This document shows, piece by piece, positions 1-10,900 of a stretch of 64,000 nucleotides of DNA. The notes under the pieces were generated by a model, which saw only the letters and a program-made list of their open reading frames with translations, did no database searches and was not told where the DNA came from. The DNA is from Thysanoteuthis rhombus. Lineage: Eukaryota; Mollusca; Cephalopoda; Oegopsida; Thysanoteuthidae. The translations under genes and the position numbers were made by a program. The DNA is taken from positions 1,642,501 through 1,706,500 of the forward strand of contig OY735225.1 in assembly GCA_963457665.1 (NCBI GenBank). Reading direction: 5' to 3'. How positions within the stretch are numbered: the first letter of the stretch is position 1; each line of letters starts with the position of its first letter.

Positions 1-44
1 TATAATGTGTGTATATATTATATATACGTATGTATTTATATAAT

Positions 45-351
45 GTCATTCACAGACAGCTGTTTTGTCTTATTACGACTCTCCAGTGAGGCGATAGACT
101 CAATATCCACTCCAGGACCACTAGGTGGGATTGAAACCCTCACTCCAGACCCAGTATCCTTCTCCCTGCAATACGCAGAACTGGATAGACAGTAGGACCA
201 AATTAAGCGAATATGTTTTTTTACTCATACGTCATAATTCACCATCTACCAGCGTGCTCAATTCAAGAATTACAACAGAGTTGCATAATTGCTTTTTGCA
301 AATGGGTGACCAACCTAAGAGTGCTCACCTCCCTCTAAAGGGGGAACATTG

Positions 352-352
<1 letters not shown>
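45..352 (-). mobile_element. SINE family D copy (tRNA-like head, minus strand)
   Basis: Shares GTCATYCACAGACAGCTGTT and the later ACCAGMGTGCTC segment with copies at 5412 and 29255. On the minus strand a B-box-like GGGTTTCAATCCCAC lies near 125-139 and an A-box-like region near 165-185. A (TA)n tract follows immediately. Diverged. Confidence 0.6.

Positions 353-353
<1 letters not shown>

Positions 354-436
<83 letters not shown>
354..436. repeat. (TA)n microsatellite
   Basis: About 80 bp of nearly pure TA adjoining the SINE-D copy. Confidence 0.97.
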
Positions 437-442
<6 letters not shown>

Positions 443-919
443 TGAGCCAAAACAATATGACTAACCACAAGTGGCAAGAATGACAGCTGCTGTCTTGTAA
501 CAACTGTACATACCCAGGTAGGAGGCCAACATTTCAGCAAGTGTTATATCATTAGTTCTGTAAAATGGCATTTTCTCTATGTATACATGTCTGCCCTTCA
601 AGAATAATTCCCATTTGCTGTGAAAATGGCAACAATAACTTGTGATATATTGAATCCATTGTGCATGCATTGTAAGAGAAGCTAGATTTATTGTTCCACA
701 TTAGATAGTTGTCCAAGAACATATTTACACCTTCCTCGTGCATGACAGCATTTGGCAATATTTGTTTACATTTGTTTCTGTTTTAAAACTATTTGTTTCC
801 AATTGATTTTTCAAGTTAATCTCTGTTGAAACGGCTGAAAAAACAATAAATAATCATTGCATCAATAATAAAACAAAAACTATCATCAGAAAATATAATT
901 CATTGGGATATGAAAAAGT

Positions 920-920
<1 letters not shown>
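437..920. other. Unrecognised upstream sequence
   Basis: AT-rich, no coding signature, no recognised repeat family. If the gene has 5' UTR exons they could lie here or further upstream, but none can be identified. Confidence 0.4.

Positions 921-1001
<81 letters not shown>
921..1001. repeat. (CT)n then (TA)n microsatellite
   Basis: CT repeats at about 921-947 are followed by TA repeats at about 952-1001. Confidence 0.95.
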
Positions 1002-1007
<6 letters not shown>

Positions 1008-1394
1008 GTGTACATCAGTTGTAAAAACTATATAGTTCTTTTCTTTTTTATTTAGAGAATTGATCTAAAAGAAAAAGTAAAATGATGTCATGTGACTTGA
1101 ACAGAAATAACTAAATTTCTTTTTCTTCGATCACATGCTGTGTCCTTCTTTCTTGTGAGCTGATTAAAATTTGCTCTGAATGAAAAACTTTTTGTCATTC
1201 AGAGACCTGTTAACTTAGGTTGCAGTTGGAAAATAAGCAACATTTTGAAGCAAAAGATTTTCGATTTAATTGAAATCTGAAAGATAGTATCATACAGTGA
1301 ATAATGGCCTCTGCTCTGTGTTTACAGACAATGGAAAGTCCTATCAAGGGCATATACCTGGGCTAAGAGTATGAAGACCTTGGGATGCCTAATT

Positions 1395-1850
1395 GTCAGA
1401 ATCGCCCTCTTGGCCTCACTGGTGTAGTCCAGAGGAAAACAGTGAGCAATATGTCTGGTATCATTTTGAATGCAGGAGCTGCCAGAAGAAATTGGGCATC
1501 AAACCACCTGGAGGGGGTTTCACTCTCTGGTTTGAAATCAGAGTTGTCCTTCTCCTAGACTGGTTGCCTTCTCAAGGCTTGAGAGCCTAATCTGCCCTGC
1601 TATTTAACCCATGGCTTGGTGGAAACAAAATGAATCATGCCCTTCCAAAGTGTAAAGTGAATATGTTCACTTCACACTAATTCCCTTGCCAGAGGCATGA
1701 ATTCATCTCTCCCCCCCCCAACATCTATGGATAAATAATGACAGGGAAGACTGAGCTCTCTAGCTTTGTTTGGCAACTAGCCTAAGAGAAGAAAAACTAT
1801 GATTCCAAATTAGGAAGTGGACCCCTTTTAAAGCCACTGGATGCCATCTT
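1395..1850. repeat. P-family repeat, two halves in opposite orientation
   Basis: 1395-1655 is related, reverse-complemented, to 51430-51690 (shared on the other strand: AACTCTGATTTCAAACC and GGCAGCTCCTGC). 1660-1850 runs forward, with AGGCATGAATTCATC followed by a C-run, then CTATGATTCCAAA. Other relatives are at 17225-17420 and 50740-50930. No coding potential. Class unknown. Confidence 0.55.
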
Positions 1851-1864
1851 TGACTCCCTTCAAG

Positions 1865-2062
1865 CAGTCCTTGTCAGCAAATCTTAAACGTGTTAGTTTT
1901 TCCCTATTGATATTGATTCCTCCTTTTAATTTGATTTCCTTGAATATTGCAGACATTATTATTCTGACTATATTAGTCAGAAAATTAATAAACACAAAAC
2001 CTTTTCTTAAATGAAAACTAGGTTTCCAGAATTTATAATAATGACTTGGATTGCAGCCAAGT
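1865..2062 (-). mobile_element. RTE-like LINE fragment (duplicate of 2818-3030)
   Basis: Repeats TAGTTTTTCCCTATTGATAT, TTTTAATTTGATTTCCTTGA and GAAAACTAGGTTTCCAGAAT, all found again about 960 bp later. The reverse strand corresponds to the K-G-x-I-N-I-N-R-E-K-L-K-H-L reverse-transcriptase segment of the later copy. Confidence 0.6.
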
Positions 2063-2309
2063 CGATGCCAAATGTGTCAGTCTACTTTTCTTTGGTCTAC
2101 ATCAATGAGGCTAAGAGGCGGATTTTATTAACTGGGTATCCTAGGATCCCCATATGCTCTCTCAGTCTTTTGCCCTTGAGACGTCATTTCAGGGTCTCTC
2201 TATTTTTCTCTTCTGCTTCTGCACTCTTAGATACCAATACAGCTATATATGATTTTCACCTACTGACTGACATTTGTAATTTGTGAAGTTGACTTTTAAG
2301 ATCAATGAC

Positions 2310-2530
2310 TTTTAATTTTCAAAGAATTTTTTTGATGATTAAACTCCTTCTTGTTTGTGTTGTTAAGTTGACGTTTCGGACGGTCCATTCTACAGCCTTC
2401 TTCAGGTATACTATCTGAATGTGATGGTGATGAACAGAATTTTTTCAATGGAAGGAATGCTATCACATTTGATTCTGGTGATATTTTTCTCATTCTTTGT
2501 TTGGTTATGATTGTGCTGTCGAACATGTGT
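2310..2530 (-). repeat. Retroelement terminal fragment with hammerhead-like core (family 2)
   Basis: On the minus strand CTGAAGA (2399-2405) is followed by a hairpin-capable stretch and GAAAC (2373-2377), then AACACAAACAAGAAGGAG. Related copies at 26825-26985 and 27058-27195. Such CTGANGA...GAAAC cores are known from Penelope-like and SINE-like elements; membership here is inferred. Confidence 0.5.
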
Positions 2531-2599
2531 GTTTGTGATTTTGGTTCTTCATTGGGGAGGGAATCTCTTTATTTTGTTGAAGGTGATCCATCCTGCTAT

Positions 2600-3030
2600 T
2601 TCCTGTTGTTAGTTATTATTTCATTGTTTGGCCCAAATGTTCAGAGGAACCCACTTTTGTAATTGAAGGGTTTCCGATTTGAATATGTTCTTTTGTGATA
2701 ACATCTACTCGTAGTAATCCTGCTTTGGTTGCATTCATTTTGAGGACGATCTTTCTTTGACTTTCTTGTTCGACTTTACTCAGCATTTTATTCAGCTCGT
2801 TGCCAATTTTGGCAATCAATATGATATTGTCAGCAATTCTCAAATGTTTTAGTTTTTCCCTATTAATATTGATTCGTCCTTTTAATTTGATTTCCTTGAA
2901 TATTGCTTCAAGACATTCAAGATGAAGCATTAGCAACTAGAATTCAAAAGAAAGAATGAATAAACATAAAACCTGTTCCCAAATGGAAACTAGGTGTTCA
3001 GAATTTACAATTACAACTTGGATTGATTAA
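2600..3030 (-). mobile_element. RTE-like LINE reverse-transcriptase fragment
   Basis: Minus-strand frame 2936-2616 reads CLEAIFKEIKLKGRININ, then LKHLRIADNIILIAK (a worn FADD motif, D to N) and NELNKMLSKVEQESQRK. This is the palm/thumb part of a non-LTR reverse transcriptase related to, but distinct from, the RTE copy at 6715. The catalytic FADD is altered, so it is dead. Both ends are truncated. Confidence 0.75.
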
Positions 3031-3193
3031 CAATCCCCAAATAATTGAAATAATTCAATAGAGTTTTTTGTATGGAATCGAGAAAAATTATTGATTGCAG
3101 CATTTTTCTCTGTGATTAGCGACATTTGCATAAAGGTCGCTAATATTTGTTTTTCGGAGCTTCAAGAAGTATTGTCATTATTGCATGAATCAT

Positions 3194-3285
3194 TTGGACA
3201 AGTATCTTCATCTTTGTTGTTTTGATGAATATGTTCCTGACAGAGTGCTCTCCGCCCTTCCTAACCTTTGAAGTTCTGAGATGAA
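3194..3285 (+). repeat. Direct repeat X, left copy
   Basis: TTTGGACAAGTATCTTCATC, GTTGTTTTGAT and GAGTGCTCTCC recur at 3765-3855 on the far side of a G-element. Unit spacing is about 571 bp. Confidence 0.8.
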
Positions 3286-3289
3286 CCAT

Positions 3290-3740
3290 TGGAAACTGTC
3301 AACCAAAACTGCCATCAAACCTGTCAACATAGTTTTTTCAGTTTCAAAGTTGGTCTAGCTGGCTATGTATGCATGCATGTATGGCACAAACAGCCTGCAC
3401 CAATAGAGCTAGAGGGCTGAAAATTTACACTTTCATCCTTATGTCAAGAGAAAAATTTTTTTTCTTTTTTCCTCCAAATTCATCTCCATAATTGGTTTTG
3501 AGGGAGAGGATCTGTTTACAATGTAAATTTATGCTAAACTGGTCACTTAGTTTGTATCCAGCAGCATTCACGCTTTTTTAAAATTCAGACATTTTTAGTG
3601 ATTACAACAAAAGACGAGAGAAGTAACTTACTTATTGATCCTCCCATTTCCAATTTTTCAATCGACCCCCCCCCCAAACATGACATGACAAAAGACATTG
3701 GCTGTGTGATGGTTTCTATTGACTCACTAACCAGACTTGT
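3290..3740 (+). mobile_element. G-element copy 1, near full length
   Basis: Begins GGAAACTGTCAACCAAAACT, carries GTTGGTCTAGCTGGCTATG, GCTAGAGGGCTGAAAATT, ATGCTAAACTGGTC, GTGATTACAACAAAAG, and ends CACTAACCAGACTTG. Short ORFs inside it are shadows and encode nothing recognisable. Confidence 0.85.
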
Positions 3741-3764
3741 TGTCATTATTGGATTAATTATTTT

Positions 3765-3855
3765 GACAAGTATCTTCATCTTGTTGTTTTGATTATTATG
3801 TCATAGACAGTGTGCTCTCCACCCTTCCTCTCAGCATTTGAAGTTCCAAGATAGA
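3765..3855 (+). repeat. Direct repeat X, right copy
   Basis: Partner of 3194-3285 (GACAAGTATCTTCATCTTG, GTGTGCTCTCCACCCTTCC). It lies between G-element copies 1 and 2 and suggests tandem duplication of an X-plus-G unit. Confidence 0.8.
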
Positions 3856-4109
3856 ATTCCATGATCATTGAATTGATCATTTGGACTATTGTCCCCATCT
3901 GCTTGACAAAGATTCTTTTTAGAGACATTGATGTTAAATCTCCATCTTCAGACAGAAACCTCTCTTTGACAAATGAAAATTCAGTTGTGCAAAAAACGTT
4001 GAATTAGCAAGACTTGAACATTTTTGCCATTGCATCTGCTTGGATTACTTTTTCAAATATTTGAGAATTCATGTGAATTGCCAATATTTGAACAACAAAT
4101 CCTAAACTT

Positions 4110-4562
4110 TCTTTGTTAGGAACTCTCAACATAGTTTTCTCCAGTTTACAAGTTGGTCTGGGTAGCTATTTATATATGACCTGCATAAGCCACACCATTG
4201 GGACTAGAAGGCTGAAAATATGAACAATATACTATTTATTACATCTAGAGAAAAGTTTTGATTTTTTTGTTTTGTTTTTTCTTTTGAAATACCCTCACTC
4301 ACCATAGGTTTTTTATTTGGGTGTGCTATTAACAATATAAGTTTATACTAAATTGGTACTTTATTTCTTGTCCAGCTGCGTTCACACTTGTTTTTTTTAA
4401 AATATGAACTGTTTTAATGATGATCAGAGCCCAACAAAAGGCTGGAAAGCTAAGTCATTCATTGATCACCCCTTTTTAAAAAAATTTTTTTTAATTGGTC
4501 ACCCCCAACATGGCATACTGCCTAAAGTGATTGATTATGAGTGAGTGACTAACCAGACCTGT
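4110..4562 (+). mobile_element. G-element copy 2, abuts exon 1
   Basis: Contains AACATAGTTTTCTCCAG, AGTTGGTCTGGG, CTAGAAGGCTGAAAAT, ATACTAAATTGGT and ends GACTAACCAGACCTG at 4561, immediately before the pyrimidine tract of the exon 1 acceptor. Confidence 0.85.
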
Positions 4563-4585
4563 TTCTTCCTCTCTTCTACTTAAAG
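4541..4585 (+). promoter_or_regulatory. Putative branch point and acceptor of exon 1, formed by a G-element end
   Basis: GACTAACCAGACCT ends at 4560. The CTAAC branch motif puts its adenosine near 4552, 33 nt before the AG at 4584-4585, with a T/C-rich run between. The branch motif lies within the repeat and the AG lies outside it. Use as a 3' splice site is inferred; the exon may instead be the start of an unspliced leader. Confidence 0.45.
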
Positions 4586-4682
4586 ATGCAGTCAGAAGAT
4601 CAAAATGAGTCGACTAAAGAGGAGAGTAAACCTTTGGTGGAAGATAAAAATGACTGCAAATATCCAGAGCCATTCACTGATG
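4586..4682 (+). CDS. FRMD8: FRMD8 coding exon 1 (start codon)
   Basis: Reads MQSEDQNESTKEESKPLV and on to PEPFTD (32 codons plus one base, phase 1). It ends at a strong donor, GATG|GTAAGA. The ATG directly follows a pyrimidine-rich stretch ending in AAAG, so the exon may begin exactly at the ATG after a spliced 5' UTR. An in-frame TAA lies just upstream, inside the end of a G-element, so the reading frame cannot extend further back unspliced. The segment is acidic and low complexity, as expected for an unstructured N-terminus. No similarity to a known domain is visible. Assignment rests on phase match, splice quality and position; an unrelated short ORF remains possible. Confidence 0.62.
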
Positions 4683-4857
4683 GTAAGAAGATGGTTTTCT
4701 CTTTTTTGGGTTTAACCCATTGTACATTGATACCCCCCCACCCCATAACATGGATTATTCCATTGCATTGACACTTGGCAGACCAGATGACCAAGCTACA
4801 ACCACTATGCATTCAGAAATATGAACTGCAAATATAATCGCATAATATATATGTATG

Positions 4858-4921
<64 letters not shown>

Positions 4922-6079
4922 TCTACTCTGAGCCAACTTAATATTAAAAGTTGAATGTATGGAGCACTTTATGAGATAAATCTATTGTACATCGGATATT
5001 GCATTATATCATATTATATCATATTGCATCCCTGATTTGTACTCTGTGTGTGTGCATATATATATATGTGTGTGTGTGTGTGAATAATAAGGAATGAGTC
5101 AGATTCAGGTGTAAAAGTTTATGGAGACTTTATTTGTTAATTATTCCATAAATGAATTAATTAGAATGCTATACATCTTCTGGGAGGGATTCCCATCTTC
5201 AATAACATGTGTGTACTTTTCAGTCGTTAGAAGTTTTCCATTGAAAACAAATTAAGCATCAGATGTTTTGCTTTGGAAGCAAAAATGGAAATCAAGAATG
5301 AGGATATACATACCAAGAAAGAAGATATATATATATATATAGATACATATATGCATATGTATGTAACATATATATATATATATATATATATTTTAATTAT
5401 TAAATAATTGTGTCATCCACAGACAGCTGTTTCGTTGTTACAACTCTTCAGTGTGGCTATAAACTATCCATTATCCCATCCAGTACCACGAGGTTCGATT
5501 GAAACCTTCGCTTCAGACCCAGAGGCTGGCATCTTACCAATGCCCTACGCAGAACTGGACGGTCCATGAGGTTGAATTCAAGCGATATATTCACTCACGC
5601 ATAATTCCCCATCCACCAGAGTGCTCTATTCTTAAGTGGGAAGAGCATTGCGTAAGCTTATAAGGAATGAGTTACCTCACTTAAAGAGTGCTCAACCCTG
5701 AATAAGAGAGCGTTAAATATTATGATAATAATTATATATATATATATATAAATGAGTGTATGAAATAACAGAGTGATTATAAACTACTTTATATTATATA
5801 AAACTTTTATTTGAAATGATCTATATGTAAATAGAATGAACAATTAAAGCCTTTGTATTACCAGCTGCTGTTTAGCTCAGTGGTATGAGCAACGCTATGT
5901 TGAAGCAGCTACGTTGTCAGTTGCAAGTTTGATTCTTTCAGCAGCCCCATTCTCTTTGATTGTTTATCCTATTTACGTTGTCTAGACCAAGTGTTATGAT
6001 AACCATGTAATGACAGGAGATCATTTCAAGTAAGAGTTTCTATATGATATAACACACTTTATAATCATATATATGCAAA

Positions 6080-6110
<31 letters not shown>

Positions 6111-7873
6111 ACACACACACCATAGAACAAGTCAGTAATTCAATATACGATGTGTAATGGGTTTTTTTCGGGAATTTCATTTTAAAACCCACAAACCAAT
6201 AACAACCAGAATATTGCGAAAACTAAAATTGAAAATTGATCTTTAGAAAATCTAACCTAATTAACATAACTGAAAACTTGAGATACTATGAATTGAAAAA
6301 CTCGAGATATTACGCATGGAACAATTATAAAAAGGAAAAAGTATAGATAAATAAGGTGGAGTTTTCCAACCAGAAAAGAGACACACACCCTAATAATGTT
6401 CTAAATAAGCATCCGAACGAATTGCCTGAAGAAGCCCAAAAGGGCAGAAACATGAGTGTGTTTGTGTAACGAATCCATTATATCACAATATGTATGGCTT
6501 ATGGTCAGTGTGTAGGAAGTCCTTAGAAATAGGGAGTGGCAAATGTTGACCCCCTTCAGTGTTATTTAGCCTATGGGGGAATGGTAGTATATACATCCAT
6601 ACAAGGTATCCATACATCTACATGCACGTGCACATACATATACATATTAACAAACATATATATTCACATACACCCACACAAACGCACACACACACACACA
6701 CATATATATCATCATCATCAGTTTTTTAGAGTCCGTCGTTGGACATAGACCTTCCCCAGGATTTGCCACACTTCTCTATCATGGGCGTCACGGAGCCAGT
6801 ACTTCCTGAACTTGTCTAGTTCATCTCTCCATCTAATATTTTGCCGGCCTCGGTTGTGCATATGGTCTCGGGGAATCCATGTTGTGAGTCGTGATGTCCA
6901 TCGATTGTCAGCCATTCTTGCAACATGGCCAGCCCACCGCCATTTGAGATTTTTTATGGATTCTATGATGTCTCTAACTCTTGTCTTTTCCCGGATGTGT
7001 TGTGCTGTTTTGTGGTCTCTCCATGTGAGGCCCAGCATTATTCTTTCATGTGCACGTTGCATGGTTCTCAGCTTACGGGTCTGTTTCTTGGTTAAGTTCC
7101 ATGTTTCAGCTCCATAAGTGACTATTGGGAGGATGCATTGGTTATACACCCTTCTCTTTAGGATTAATGGGATCTTATTATTTTTGAAGGTTGAGCTAGC
7201 TCTGCCAAAGGCTTGCCATCCTAGTGTGATTCTTCGCTTGATTTCTTCTTCTTTTGAGGGTCTCATGGAGATTCGTTGCCCTAGGTAGATGTAGTGGTCT
7301 ACTTTCTCGAGTTCTGTGTCCTCGATTTCGATCTTAGTGTTCTTATCTCCAATGTGGTTGTTGCACATGATCTTCGTCTTGCTGAAGTTCATGTGTAGGC
7401 CGACTTTCTTGCTCTCCTCATTTAGTTCATCTATCATTAGTTGGAGGTCGTGTAGGTTCTCTGCGAAAAGGGCTATGTCGTCTGCGAATCTGAGGTTGCT
7501 CAGATACTCGCCGTCTATTTTAATTCCTTTACTCTCCCAGTCTAGCCTTCTGAAGATCATCTCGAGGCAGGCTGTGAAGAGTTTAGGTGAGCTGGTATCA
7601 CCTTGTCTTACTCCTTTCTGGAGCTGGAAGGGGTCCGAGTCTTTATGTAGCCTGATAGATGAGCTGCCGTGATTGTATATATGTTTCAACACTTCAACAT
7701 ATACTGGATCTACACCTTGCCGACTGATGGCCTCCATGACCTTAGGGATTTCTACTGAGTCGAACGCCTTTTTTGAAGACGATAAATGCTACGGCAAGTG
7801 GTAGTCTATACTCTGCTATACGCATTAGAAAAAATGATGCTCATATTTTTAGTATGATAGTGTCTGCTTTCAC

Positions 7874-7907
<34 letters not shown>

Positions 7908-10900
7908 AGAAAGCTTTACAGTTTTAAACGCTTGATATCTAAAAAAAATTTTCCAAAATTCTTATCATTTCAATTAATTCTTTCCCAATATCTGTTAATG
8001 TAATTTGTGTATTTTTTTCAGTGGGTTTTATGTTCATACAGAATCATTTATATATAGATATAAGTTTCATTGAATAATAGTGACAAAGCAAACTAACCTT
8101 GAAAAAGATTAGTAATGGCTGGAAGTAGTAGGAAGATCAAAGTTAGAAATAAAATGAAAATACGCCCTGAATTTTGGAAAATTTTATTCCCTCCTTTGAA
8201 CCAGTGATAAAGAATACCATTTGAAAAGTGGAGAAACTCTCAAGAGAATTGAACCAACAAAAAATGTTGATATTATTCAATGAAACCTGTATAAAAGAAA
8301 AATTACTGCCAAAATATACAATATATATGTGTGTATATGATATCTATACTTGACTATGTCAGATCAATATCTTTAGGTCTGATTAAGGTCAGTGGGTCAC
8401 GCTCTCTGGGGGCATCAGAGCTTATCAATATTTGCAAACTTAACGCATTTGTCAATGGCTGCTAAAATGGCGTCTCTTGTTGATAGACTTTCAGAAGGCG
8501 TCCACCTGTGTTCAAAGAGTTACACGTTACAAACATAAAACTTTCCTACTATAGGATTCTTCAGAATACATCCATTAATATTATTTTATTCTCCACATCC
8601 TTTCAAGACTCCTGGGACATATATATCCCGATGTTTTTATGACTGTTTGGATATATGTGCCCTGTAGATGTCTTTTAGAAATCTGCATTGATGCGTGTGT
8701 CACAAGATTTTTTATTATCACAGACAATGATTTCATCATAGTTTCCTTTGATAACTAAATAAGATTTAATGTTTTCAGCCATTTTACACCCTTTTGAAAA
8801 TTCAGGATCTTGTGTAGGATAAGTACTGTAGACTTGATCCTACTAAAAGTTCAAATTTTGAGCTTGCACCGGATGATGTAACATAGTATGTCAAAGTCTT
8901 ACGAAAAAGTAGCAAATAAATTTGTGTTATCTTATCTCAATCCAACATTTTTTTCTGCTCAATCTTTTTAGTAGTTAGTAGTATTGTAAGTTGAAAGTAA
9001 CTTAAAAATCTGAAAAATATTCAGTTGAAAAAGTAGGAGAAAGAGAAAAAAATCACAAATATGTAGAATATCACTAATAATCACTTTTGAGAGCAGTCTG
9101 TCATGTTTGTAAATGTAAGTACCAAGCTCTCATAGGAACAAGCTGTCCACATGCTCATAGATAAAATGCAGGGACCCTATTGAATATAGTCGCTGAAGAG
9201 AGTGGCCACAGAGAAAAGAAATATTGGAAAAAAATATGAATATGAAAATTATTCATGTGAACCAAATAAATAGTAATATGCTTGTGCTTGACAATTTGCC
9301 TCACGCAAAACAACAAAAAAAATTTGAGCTATTGTACTCCAGACTTCTGCATGAAGCACAGTGTGAACTAAATATTAAAAAAAGGTTTTTTCTCCAGTTG
9401 CATACAGTTAATTATTGGATTGAAATAAAGCAACGAAATTATTCACTTTTGGCATACTTTGTGTCACATCATCCAGTGTTATCTCAGAATTTGAACTTCA
9501 GATTAATCAAATCTGAGGTGTTTATTCTACACAAGATCCAAAATACAAATATCAAGTCCTTTAATAGGTTAGTCTCGGAAGGGTTTTGAAAAATTCAATA
9601 TTTTCATTGTTCTTGTGTAGTTTCCGTTGAGACTGATGGAAGGGAGGCAACTCAGTCGAACTACCGTTTTTCTCCGTTTAATACAAGAGAAAGTGAAAAA
9701 TTTGTATAAAATTGTAGCCTCTTATATGAAACGGTTACTCGATTTTGCTCTGCAGTTCGGCAGTCCCACGGGTTATTCTACTTTGATCTTCCAATTTGTG
9801 TACTGCAGAAATGCAGTTATACAATAAGTGCCCACTATTTTCATGTTTACAAAATTAATTATTTTAATTTAATTAAATAAAATAACATTTAAAAAAACAA
9901 GGTGCCTATCTTCGTACACATGTGAACTCAATTTGAAGCCATTGTTTTAAAATTTCTTAATTAGTTTTAATCATCCTAATTCATTTTAGTGATTTTTAGT
10001 GTTGCTGGTTCACAGGAAGGAAATGATTATTTTGGCATTCATTTTGTCAATTCAGTGCTTTTTGTGTAAAATTTCTTGTTTACAGCATAAAAATTCAACT
10101 TTTTAGCTATTTTCCAGGAATTATGGCCTTTGTTTAGCTATTTTCCCCAGCCACATTTGTCAAATGTTAGCAATAAAAATAGCCACAAAATGACAAAGTG
10201 TTTTTTAGTATGTATGTTTTAGTGCTTTTTCAAAATTTAGCGTGGAAAACTTAGTAGCACTACTTAACCCATGCACCTTCAAAAACCTGATCTCACGTGG
10301 GGGGAAAACTCAAACAAAAGAAAAAATTTTTGTTTACTGACTACTGAAATATTTCTACCTAACTAATTTCATTTTTATATTTGTTTGCTGTCAAAGTGAA
10401 ATATATTTATTGGTTGGGAGGTGACGTGTGGTGTAACTCCTTTCATCAAATGGGCGTGATGTAAGTAATATAAAAAAAAATTCTGCATTTTCTGACCCAC
10501 TCATTTTCACTCAGATTTCGGTACAAAATTTCTTCTATCAATCATGAAGACACATGGTATGTATCTACCAAATTTTACCACATATTTCTTTTATCTCAGT
10601 TGACGAAGGTTTTATCAGTTGTTTACAAATGTTACTGCATTTTGCGAATAATGTAAACAGACATGATAATGTTACGGTTGAGACTTGATCAGATAACAGT
10701 AAAATAGAATAACACAAAAGTTTGGAGGGCTGTGAAAATCTAGGGAAAAGAGATGGGGTCTTTTTTTATTTAAAAAAAATATGTGTCTCATATGCTGATA
10801 CGTTTTATATACTGGAAAATAAAGTTTATGAAATCAGTATGTCTGCTACATGCGTGAAAAGAAATTTTTGTATGTCAGTCTGAACAGTAAATACTAGAAA

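Noticed and set aside
441-470. CTGATGAG next to a (TA)n tract, considered as a hammerhead core
   Set aside because: No GAAA box follows at stem II distance (CCAAAACA instead) and no hairpin forms.
3598-3792. Opposing 64-codon frames on both strands
   Set aside because: Both lie in G-element copy 1 and are not preserved in other copies.
5866-5945. Possible tRNA gene with TAGCTCAGTGG A box
   Set aside because: Anticodon arm not formed, and the same head plus tail occurs at 14790 and 48170-48610; tRNA-derived SINE.
9224-9589. 121-codon open frame on the plus strand
   Set aside because: No motif, composition matches the AT-rich intron, no splice sites in keeping with FRMD8 and no signal of coding bias; chance frame.
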